Source: Streptomyces sp. YPW6 (GTDB lineage: Bacteria; Actinomycetota; Actinomycetes; Streptomycetales; Streptomycetaceae). Taken from it: DNA of 64,000 nucleotides. Below are positions 26,227 to 32,673 of the stretch, in pieces. How positions within the stretch are numbered: the stretch's first letter is position 1; the number at the start of each line of letters is the position of its first letter. A program made the translations under genes and the position numbers. Location: the NCBI RefSeq assembly GCF_018866325.1, contig NZ_CP076457.1, forward strand, positions 7,227,001 through 7,291,000, read 5' to 3'. The notes under the pieces are model-generated. The model saw nothing but the letters and a program-made list of their open reading frames with translations, was not told the origin of the DNA and searched no databases.

Positions 26227-26761
26227 GCCACCTAAGTTAAGCCCACGATGTGCCGGATGGGGAGCCCCAATCTTTGGGTTATCCGTTTTACGCGGGTTCT
26301 GTGCGGCCGGGCTGCCGAAACGGCGTTAAAGATTTCGTTAACGGCAAGGGTCTTTCCGCCGCTGGGTGGTGGCTTCGGAGGCGGGCTGCCGATCTTGATC
26401 GGCGACGGCGCGGACACGCGCGGCACGGAAGCGAATAGCGTTTGTCCCTGGGGCGGCGCCGACCGGCCCGGCGGCACGGGGCCGTCTGCCGGGCGAGGGA
26501 ACGGGCCTCGATGCCGACGGCGGCTCGGAGGCGCCGGCCTCCCGCCGGCCGCCGACGTCGGCGGCCGGCGGGCGAGCGCCATCGCGACACCCGCTGGGTG
26601 CAGGCGTCCCGGCGCGGACCCCGCCCGTCCCCGCGCTTGCCCTGATCGCCGCCGCGCCGCGTCGGGGACATCCGCAGGGCGGTCGGCCTGGGCGGGCCGC
26701 CCCGGGGTGGCGTCGCGGAGTGCCCGAGGCGCTTCCGGTCGCCGTCCGGGCGGCGGGGCGC
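26227..26761. other. Intergenic region with AT-rich stretch and 32-bp palindrome
   Basis: 535 bp with no convincing gene. 26235-26350 is clearly AT-richer (GTTAA motifs at about 26323-26342), likely the promoter of the minus-strand gene ending at 25741. The rest is very GC-rich and holds the palindrome at 26541-26572. This is also the region downstream of the peptide operon. Confidence 0.55.
26541..26572. repeat. Perfect 32-bp palindrome without loop
   Basis: CCCGCCGGCCGCCGAC is followed directly by its exact reverse complement. It lies about 190 bp downstream of the peptide operon on the minus strand. It could be a terminator (as a cruciform/hairpin) or a protein-binding site. Confidence 0.7.
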
Positions 26762-27277
26762 TCAGGCCACGGGGACGGGTTCGAGCGCCGCGATGTCCGC
26801 GAGGGAGAAGAGCATGTGCTCGTGGAGGAATCTCACCATGGTCCAGTGCGGCAGTGCGCCCTCGTCGAACGGCCCGAATTCCCGGCAGTACAGCGGAATC
26901 CAGCGCAACGCCTCCTCCAGCGCCTTTTCCCGCCCCGGCTCTTCCTGGTAGTTCTCGTAGGCGATGCTGCGATGGTCGATGAAGAAGCGCCCGGGGAGCC
27001 GCTCCTCGCACAGTGCACGGTATTCACGGGTCTGCAGGATGAGGTAGTGCCATATCTCGTCGATGTCCTGTTCGACCGGCAGGAAAAGGCCACTCAGCCT
27101 GTCTCGGTGACGGGAGACGAGATAGAGGTACCGCAGGCATTCGGTCACCTGTCGTTCGACGAATCCTGGTGGTGCCTGTGGCGCCTTGTCCCGGAAATGC
27201 CGTACCACTTCGGTATGGAGGTCCTCGCCGAGCAGTTGCGTGAGGTCGTCGGCGGAGATCATCTGTCCGCTGGTCAT
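26762..27277 (-). CDS. GRDP-like small protein, third gene of the peptide operon
   Basis: 171 residues from ATG 27277, with GGAAGAGGAG just upstream. The central motif DEIWHYLILQTREYRALC...GRFFIDHRS resembles the WH-x-LL-x-T-x-x-Y-x-x-F/LC...G-x-F-I-x-H signature of glycine-rich-domain-like (GRDP/DUF1399) proteins. The paired His and Cys could bind a metal or form an active site; no enzyme activity is established. It follows the adenylate-forming gene by 46 bp on the same strand. Codons ending in A or T are frequent (cca, gaa, cat, gga), unlike most of the window, suggesting transfer. It may be a maturation or partner protein for the peptide. Confidence 0.75.
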   Translation of the reverse strand: MTSGQMISADDLTQLLGEDLHTEVVRHFRDKAPQAPPGFVERQVTECLRYLYLVSRHRDRLSGLFLPVEQDIDEIWHYLILQTREYRALCEERLPGRFFIDHRSIAYENYQEEPGREKALEEALRWIPLYCREFGPFDEGALPHWTMVRFLHEHMLFSLADIAALEPVPVA

Positions 27278-27323
27278 GGCTCCTCTTCCTGCGGGGGCAG
27301 TTCTTCCTGGAGGGGGCGCTGCG

Positions 27324-28565
27324 TCAGGTACGTGAACCGGTCAGCCAGGTGTACTTGCCGGAGGGGCCGATCGGAATGTGGGTGCGGTGCTCGACCCGGC
27401 AGGTGCGTCCGGTCAGTTCGCCGGTGCTCCGCCGCAGCGACCGGGTCTCGGACTCCCCGAGCGGTTCGCCGGTGAACGTGGTGTACAGCAGGGTGGCCTC
27501 CGTATCACCGTGGAGGCGGAGTTGGTGCAGGAAGATCCGGGGGGAAGTGGCCGCGATAAGCCGGTCGAGGTCGCCCTGGGCGACCGGACCCCTGGGTGCG
27601 GGGAGCAATTCCGCGAGCCTGCCGCAGAATTGGACGATACCCGTGGGGTCCGGCGTGCCGTCCAGGGTGCGCACGCAATCGCCCGAACGGTAGCGGACGA
27701 GCGGCATGTGGGGATTGCGCACACTGGTGACGACAAGGTGGTGCATCGTGCTTCCGGGGGCCACCGGCAGGAGTTCGACACTCATCCCGTCGAGATGCGG
27801 CCAGTACTTTCCCTCCCGGTCGCTGTAGTAGAGATAGCCCAACTCCGTACTGCCGAAGAGGTCGATGACCGGGCAGTCGAAGTGCCGGCGGAGGAAGCGC
27901 CGTACGTTCTCCGGTGTGTACTCGTAGGCGTGGATGATGCTGGCCGGCTCGGGCAACGCCTCTCGCAGGCCCCAGGCCTCGGCCTTCCGCACCAGATGTG
28001 CCAAATGGTAGCCGGAGCAGTCGAGATGGTAGTGGCCCTGCGGGTGTGAGGACCGGGCCTGATCGATCTCGCGGAGCATCCGCAGCACGTCCTCGCGATC
28101 CCAGCGCGCCGGGTCCAGTCTGAGGTTGAGGTAGCAGGTGCGTTCGTCCAGCCGGCGGTCGGCCGGGGCCGGAGTCCGATCCGGTTCTGCGCCGCGCCGG
28201 GCGGCGTTGACCCGCGCCACGTGCTCGGTAGCGAGGACCGTGGTCAGGGAGACGCGGGGGCAGCCCGATGCCCAGGTCCCGCCGATGTCGGGGTGGTCGC
28301 GCCACAGGTCGTAGTAGGAGCGGAGCAGGAAGTACGGAGGCCGGATGAGCCGCATCCGGGCGTGGTTCGTGCCGGTGGACAGGACGAACTCCGCCTCGCC
28401 GCTCTCCAGCGCCGCGGCCAGCCGGGGCGTCATCCAGTTGTCGGGGAACCCGCGGGCGATCTCCGTCTTGTCGAGCACGGGGAAGTGACCGTTCGCCAGG
28501 GACTTCTGGTAGATCGGTATGTCGCTAATATGCTCGATGACCTCGTCGGTCGGCTGGCCCTTCAT
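27324..28565 (-). CDS. PaaK/CapK-like adenylate-forming enzyme
   Basis: 413 residues from ATG 28565, with GAAGGA 5 nt upstream. ANL-superfamily motifs are in order: a modified A3 loop (FVLSTGTNHARMR, about residues 60-72), A5 (IDLFGSTELGYLYYS), A7 (LVRYRSGDCVR) and a C-terminal A10-like Lys (IGPSGKYTWL). Relatives activate phenylacetate or other acids as acyl-AMP and pass them to CoA or another nucleophile. There is no carrier protein and no aromatic catabolism cluster here. It follows the peptide gene by 128 bp, so an acid activated by this enzyme, or the peptide's own carboxylate, may be its substrate. That is inference. Confidence 0.8.
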   Translation of the reverse strand: MKGQPTDEVIEHISDIPIYQKSLANGHFPVLDKTEIARGFPDNWMTPRLAAALESGEAEFVLSTGTNHARMRLIRPPYFLLRSYYDLWRDHPDIGGTWASGCPRVSLTTVLATEHVARVNAARRGAEPDRTPAPADRRLDERTCYLNLRLDPARWDREDVLRMLREIDQARSSHPQGHYHLDCSGYHLAHLVRKAEAWGLREALPEPASIIHAYEYTPENVRRFLRRHFDCPVIDLFGSTELGYLYYSDREGKYWPHLDGMSVELLPVAPGSTMHHLVVTSVRNPHMPLVRYRSGDCVRTLDGTPDPTGIVQFCGRLAELLPAPRGPVAQGDLDRLIAATSPRIFLHQLRLHGDTEATLLYTTFTGEPLGESETRSLRRSTGELTGRTCRVEHRTHIPIGPSGKYTWLTGSRT

Positions 28566-28693
28566 TCATTCCTTCTCATGTCTCGCACAGCTGAGGAAAG
28601 AGGGGCTGGGGGATCCGGGACAGGGGCGCCGCGGAACGTTTCGCGGTGGGGAAGGACTTCCCGCGGAGCCGGTCCGGGGCGCCCCGCGGCCGG

Positions 28694-28849
28694 TCAGGAA
28701 ATGCAGCCGGCCTTCGGCGCCGCACTGATGCAGCCGTTCTTGGGCGCTGCGCTGATACAGCCGTTCTTCGCGGCCTCCTGGGCCGAGTTCGCGGCGATCC
28801 AGTTCTGCCAGACGCCGTCCTCGGCCATCTTCTTGATGAGCTGTTCCAT
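28694..28849 (-). CDS. Small repeat peptide, candidate RiPP precursor
   Basis: 51 residues from ATG 28849, chosen because GGAGG lies 5 nt upstream; ATG 28867 would give 57 residues. The first 24 residues (starting MEQLIKKMAEDGVWQNW) look like a helical leader. The rest is three 9-residue units: EAAKNGCIS, AAPKNGCIS, AAPKAGCIS, ending in TGA at 28694. Cys residues are C31, C40 and C49, each in a K-N/A-G-C-I-S context. The underlying 27-bp DNA repeats differ at silent positions (tgt/tgc, agc/agt, gca/gcg), which points to selection on the peptide. It is first in an operon with an adenylate-forming enzyme and a GRDP-like protein. I do not recognise the family. Confidence 0.75.
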   Translation of the reverse strand: MEQLIKKMAEDGVWQNWIAANSAQEAAKNGCISAAPKNGCISAAPKAGCIS

Positions 28850-29233
28850 GAGGTCCTCCGATGACATGGCGGAAGGTGCTCCCGGTCATGGGGTCGACGG
28901 TCGAAGGAATCGCCCTCGACCCGCTCGCCGAATGTAAAAGCGAGGTCTAGTAACTGTCAACGAAAGGTAATGTCGAACGACGGTAAACAGCCGCGGCGGG
29001 GCAGATCTGGCGCGATTCAGTGCCGTGCCCTCCCGTGCTGCCGCCGTCATGGTCCGCGGCGCCGCGTCAGCCACGAAGCCCCTGATGGGGCGGGTGGACC
29101 GCGGTGTCCGGAGACTCCCGGACCGCGCGCCCGACGGCGATGTCACGGCGTGATGGGCGGGGTCGTGCGCCGCGAAGATGAGAATGCTCTCCTCAAGTCC
29201 GTTTGCCGGGTCCCGCGAAGGGAGAATGGTTCG
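28850..29233. other. Divergent regulatory region between the peptide operon and the TTA-rich two-component operon
   Basis: 384 bp without a supported gene. The left part holds the leader and promoter of the peptide operon in an AT-richer stretch (28925-28995). The right part should hold the promoter of the plus-strand operon starting at 29234; I see only a weak dyad (GAGAATGCTCTC, about 29181-29192). Confidence 0.5.
28931..28960 (-). promoter_or_regulatory. Near-consensus promoter of the peptide operon
   Basis: On the minus strand, TTGACA (28960-28955) is followed after 18 bp by TACATT (28936-28931). This is close to the housekeeping sigma consensus, unusually so for this GC-rich DNA. The -10 box is about 80 bp upstream of ATG 28849. 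Confidence 0.65.
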
Positions 29234-29671
29234 ATGGAGTGGCAAGGGGTGAGGTCGGTATTAGCGGGATGCGGCGCGGGCGCAGTGGTGTTACTGGGAG
29301 TCTGGTTATGGCCCGGAGAGCGCGTGCCGCCTTCCATGGGCCCGGTCGTGGTCGTGCCCGTTCTGCACGGCCCCGCGCCTTCGGCCGCCTCTCCCTCCGG
29401 CTCCGGCCGCCCCGTCGCGGTGCCGGCCGTGCCCGGCGCGTCCCGCACCTGCTCGGGAGGCCGGCCCGTGCCCCCTTCGCCGCCGCCCGCCGCCCGGAGA
29501 GGGACGCACGGCTCCCCGGACGGCCCGGGGAGCGGTGAAGGTGAGCGGACGTCACACGTCGCCGGCGACGACGAGAAGGCGTCGCGGGCGCCCCGGGGCG
29601 AGGTGGACGGCGGGGAGGCGGAGTCATCAGGTGGTCTTGAGGGAGATGCGGGTGACGAGTGGGACGACTGA
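29234..29671 (+). CDS. Small membrane-anchored protein with three TTA codons, leader gene of the two-component operon
   Basis: 145 residues from ATG 29234 (GGGAG upstream). One N-terminal membrane segment (VRSVLAGCGAGAVVLLGVWLW) is followed by a Pro/Ser/Gly-rich region and an acidic C-terminus (EGDAGDEWDD). Leu10, Leu20 and Leu25 are all TTA (29261, 29291, 29306), the rare codon read by the bldA tRNA in Streptomyces. Its TGA overlaps the ATG of the histidine kinase (TGATG at 29669-29673), so kinase translation is probably coupled to it. Not recognised as a known family. It could sense or tether something for the kinase; that is inference. Confidence 0.7.
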   Translation: MEWQGVRSVLAGCGAGAVVLLGVWLWPGERVPPSMGPVVVVPVLHGPAPSAASPSGSGRPVAVPAVPGASRTCSGGRPVPPSPPPAARRGTHGSPDGPGSGEGERTSHVAGDDEKASRAPRGEVDGGEAESSGGLEGDAGDEWDD

Positions 29672-31170
29672 TGACCGGGCGGACCACCAGCGCGCGCTCC
29701 CGCATCGTCGGGTGGATGCTCCTGCTGCTCGGTGCGGCTCTGGCCGTGCCCACGTTCGGCATCACCATCGTCTGGCAGGCGGAGCTGGACCGTCAGATCG
29801 ACGCGAAACTCCTGTCCGAGGCCGACAAGCTGCGCGCGTTCGCCCGCAACTCCCGGGACCCGTACACCGGTGAGCGCTTCACCTCCGGCGCCGCGCTGCT
29901 GACCACGTTCATGGCGGTCCACCGCCCCGAGCGCAACGCCGCCTTCTTCAGCGTCGTCGACGGGCGGGCGGACCGGCGCAGCCCGGGCCCCGCCCCGGCC
30001 CGCCTGGACCGGGACCCGGAGGTCGTGGCCCTGATGGCGCGTACCTCCGACACCCGCCTCCGGTGGCTGGACTCCCCGGCCGGCAAGGTCCGCTACGGGG
30101 TCGTTCCGGTGCAGATGGCGGGTGACCACGCCGACACCCGGCTCGTCCTGCTGTCCTTCCGGGACCAGGAGCTGCGCCAGGAGCGCCACATGGCCCGGCT
30201 GCTGCTGCTCTCGGGCTGCTTCGCGCTGGTGGTGGCGGGGCTGGCGAGCTGGCTGGTCGCGGGCCGGGTCCTGGCGCCCATCCGGCTGGTCCGGCAGACG
30301 GCCGAGCGGATCAGCGAGACGGACCTCAGCCAGCGGCTGCCGGTGCGGGGGAGCGACGACGTGGCGGCCCTCGCGGAAACCTTCAACCACATGCTCGACC
30401 GGCTGTCGGGCGCCTTCACCGCGCAACGCCGGTTCCTGGACGAGGTGGCACACGAACTGCGCACCCCCATCACCGTTCTGAGGGGGCATCTGGAGCTGAT
30501 GGAGGAGACGCCCGACAGCCCGCGCGAGCAGACCCGCACCCTGCTCTTCGACGAACTGGACCGGATGCGGCGGATCGTGGACGACCTGCTGCTCCTGGCG
30601 CGGGCCGAGCGCCCCGACTTCCTCGCGCCCTGCCGGACCAGCCTGACCGACCTCGTGGTCGACACGGCGGCCAAGGCGCAGGCACTGGGGCCCCGGCGGT
30701 GGACGGTGGCCGAGGTCGCCGACGTCAGCGTGCGTCTGGACGGGCAGCGGATCACGCAGGCCCTGATGCAGCTCGCGGCCAACGCGGTGAGCCACACCGA
30801 GGAGGGCGACACCATCGAGGTCGGGTCGCGCCTGCGGCGGGGCCGGGTGCTGCTGTGGGTGGCGGACACCGGGCCCGGCGTGCCCCCGGAGCACCGCGAA
30901 CAGATCTTCCAGTGCTTCTACCAGGGGGACGCCGCGGTTCCTGGCCGGGCCGCCACCGGCATCGGCCTGGGGCTCGCCCTGGTCCGCGAGATCGCCCAGG
31001 CCCACGACGGCACCGCGCGCGTCGAGGAGGCCGCCGGGGGCGGCGCGCGCTTCGTCATCGACCTTCCCGCACTGCATCCCACGACCGAAGGAACCCTCTG
31101 TGAGCAGGATCCTGATAGCCGAGGACGAGGCACGCATCGCCGCGTTCGTAGAAAAGGGCCTGCGCCGTAG
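29671..31170 (+). CDS. Sensor histidine kinase
   Basis: 499 residues from ATG 29671. Order: TM1 (about 10-32), an extracytoplasmic sensor of about 140 residues, TM2 (about 170-192, LLLLSGCFALVVAGLASWLVA), HAMP, HisKA with phospho-acceptor His261 (DEVAHELRTPITVLRGH), then HATPase_c with N box (LAANAVSHT), G1 (DTGPGVP) and G2 (GIGLGLALV). It phosphorylates the regulator downstream. The C-terminus runs 71 nt into that gene, adding a basic tail. Start is coupled to the TTA-containing gene upstream. The signal is unknown; proximity to the peptide operon makes regulation of it worth testing. Confidence 0.92.
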   Translation: MTGRTTSARSRIVGWMLLLLGAALAVPTFGITIVWQAELDRQIDAKLLSEADKLRAFARNSRDPYTGERFTSGAALLTTFMAVHRPERNAAFFSVVDGRADRRSPGPAPARLDRDPEVVALMARTSDTRLRWLDSPAGKVRYGVVPVQMAGDHADTRLVLLSFRDQELRQERHMARLLLLSGCFALVVAGLASWLVAGRVLAPIRLVRQTAERISETDLSQRLPVRGSDDVAALAETFNHMLDRLSGAFTAQRRFLDEVAHELRTPITVLRGHLELMEETPDSPREQTRTLLFDELDRMRRIVDDLLLLARAERPDFLAPCRTSLTDLVVDTAAKAQALGPRRWTVAEVADVSVRLDGQRITQALMQLAANAVSHTEEGDTIEVGSRLRRGRVLLWVADTGPGVPPEHREQIFQCFYQGDAAVPGRAATGIGLGLALVREIAQAHDGTARVEEAAGGGARFVIDLPALHPTTEGTLCEQDPDSRGRGTHRRVRRKGPAP

Positions 31171-31759
31171 CGGGTACGTCACCCGGGTCGTCGCCGACGG
31201 CGTGGCCGCCTACGAACACGCCCGGGGACGGGACTTCGATCTCCTCATCCTCGACCTCGGCCTGCCCGGCGACGACGGACTGACCGTGCTGCGCAAGCTG
31301 CGGAAGGCGCGCGTCCCTCTCCCCGTCGTCATCCTCACCGCGCGCGACAGCGTGAGCGACATCGTGGCCGGCCTGGAGAGCGGCGCCGACGACTACATGG
31401 TCAAACCGTTCGCCTTCGACGAGCTGCTGGCCCGTGTACGGCTGCGCCTGCGACGCGAGGAGCCACCGGAGAACTTCCTGCTGCGGGTCGGCGATCTGCT
31501 CCTGGACCTCAGGACCCGCAGGGCCCAGGCCGGCGAGCGCGTCACCGACCTGTCCGCCCGGGAGTTCGCCCTCGCCGAGATCCTCATGCGCAATCCCGAC
31601 CGGGTCCTGTCCCGCGAGCAACTGCTCAGCCAGGTATGGGGGTTCGACTACGACCCCGGATCGAACATCGTCGACGTCTACATCCGCTACCTGCGGCGCA
31701 AGATCGGGGCCGACCGGGTCCAGACCGTGCGGGGCGTCGGCTACCGGTTGCGGGCCTGA
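31100..31759 (+). CDS. OmpR-family response regulator
   Basis: 219 residues from GTG 31100. The receiver domain has the acidic pocket (AEDEA), phospho-acceptor Asp52 (LLILDLGLPG), Thr (ILTARDS) and Lys (YMVKPF). The C-terminal winged helix follows (LSAREFALAEILM, ending VRGVGYRLRA). It overlaps the histidine kinase by 71 nt, so the two are co-translated. A strong hairpin follows the stop, marking the end of the operon. Confidence 0.93.
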   Translation: MSRILIAEDEARIAAFVEKGLRRSGYVTRVVADGVAAYEHARGRDFDLLILDLGLPGDDGLTVLRKLRKARVPLPVVILTARDSVSDIVAGLESGADDYMVKPFAFDELLARVRLRLRREEPPENFLLRVGDLLLDLRTRRAQAGERVTDLSAREFALAEILMRNPDRVLSREQLLSQVWGFDYDPGSNIVDVYIRYLRRKIGADRVQTVRGVGYRLRA

Positions 31760-31760
31760 C

Positions 31761-31801
31761 GTGCGCCGCCCCGGCGAGGCATCGCGGCCGGGGCGGCGCA
31801 C
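31761..31801 (+). terminator. Strong hairpin after the response regulator
   Basis: Perfect 15-bp arms (GTGCGCCGCCCCGGC and its complement) with an 11-nt loop, starting 2 nt after the stop codon. No U tract follows, as is common in actinobacteria. Confidence 0.7.
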
Positions 31802-31995
31802 CCCTACCCCCGCGTCGGATGAGAGCAGTCTCACGGCCGTCTCACCGCCAGCTCATCGCCCGCCCCGAGACTCCTCCTTGCGGGCTGTTCGGTGACCCGG
31901 GGCCCGTGAGCGGTGCTGATGGTCGCAGCGGCCCCGCCCCTCGCGTGACGAGCCTCACGCCGCCGCTTTCGTACGTCCGTAGGGAGGACACCCCT

Positions 31996-32595
31996 GTGCG
32001 CCGACTCATCGACCATGCCCGCGCCTTCCCCGCCCGCTGCGGCGGAGCCGGCCGGGACCTCAAGGAATTCGAGGCCGGCCAGCGGCCTTCCACCATGTTC
32101 ATCACCTGCTCCGACTCCCGGGTGGTCCCCACCCTGCTGACCGACTCCGGACCCGGCGAACTCTTCGAGATGCGTACGGCCGGGAACATCGTCCCGCCCT
32201 ACGATCCCCGAACGCCCACCAGCGAGATGGCGACCATCGAATACGCCGTCTGCGTGCTGGAGGTCTCCGACATCATCCTCTGCGGACACTCCCACTGCGG
32301 CGCCGTCGGCGCCCTGGCCCGGGGCGAGGACCTGCGGGCCCTGCCGGCGGTACGGGGATGGCTCGGCCGGTGCGCCCCCGCGGGCGGATTCCAGGACCTC
32401 GAAGGCTTCGGCCCCGACTGCGAACAGCCCGTACAGCGCCACGCGGTGACTCAGCTGGACACCCTGCGCGGCTACCCGTGCGTGAGCCGGGCGCTGGGCG
32501 AGGGCCGGCTGGGGCTGCACGCCTGGTACTACGAGGTCCACACCGGCGCCGTGCTCACTCACCGGCCCTCGACCGGAACCTTCTCCTCCCTGTGA
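31996..32595 (+). CDS. Beta-carbonic anhydrase (copy 1)
   Basis: 199 residues from GTG 31996. The zinc site is complete: Cys and Asp/Arg in FITCSDSRVVP, and His/Cys in GHSHCGAVGA. It hydrates carbon dioxide to bicarbonate in the cytoplasm. It sits 78 bp upstream of a SulP transporter on the same strand. It is clearly similar to the copy at 49719-50315 (shared RTAGNIVPPY and LGLHAWYYEVHTG). GTG was chosen because AGGGAGG lies about 8 nt upstream and it aligns with the second copy's MQSLVEHARTFP start. Confidence 0.92.
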   Translation: MRRLIDHARAFPARCGGAGRDLKEFEAGQRPSTMFITCSDSRVVPTLLTDSGPGELFEMRTAGNIVPPYDPRTPTSEMATIEYAVCVLEVSDIILCGHSHCGAVGALARGEDLRALPAVRGWLGRCAPAGGFQDLEGFGPDCEQPVQRHAVTQLDTLRGYPCVSRALGEGRLGLHAWYYEVHTGAVLTHRPSTGTFSSL

Positions 32596-32673
32596 CAGCG
32601 CCCCGAGGGTGAGTGCCGCGGGCCGTCCCGCCGCCCTCCGCTGTCTCCCCCCACCCCAAGGAGCCGAACTCCC

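Noticed and set aside
28566..28889. 107-residue minus-strand frame over the peptide gene
   Set aside because: It is the peptide locus in another frame; its residues are Arg/Pro-rich and the frame with SD, repeats and synonymous changes is 28849-28694.
26762..31759. Standard lanthipeptide, lasso or thiopeptide cluster
   Set aside because: No LanB/LanC/LanM, lasso protease/cyclase or YcaO gene is present; only an ANL-type enzyme and a GRDP-like protein accompany the peptide.
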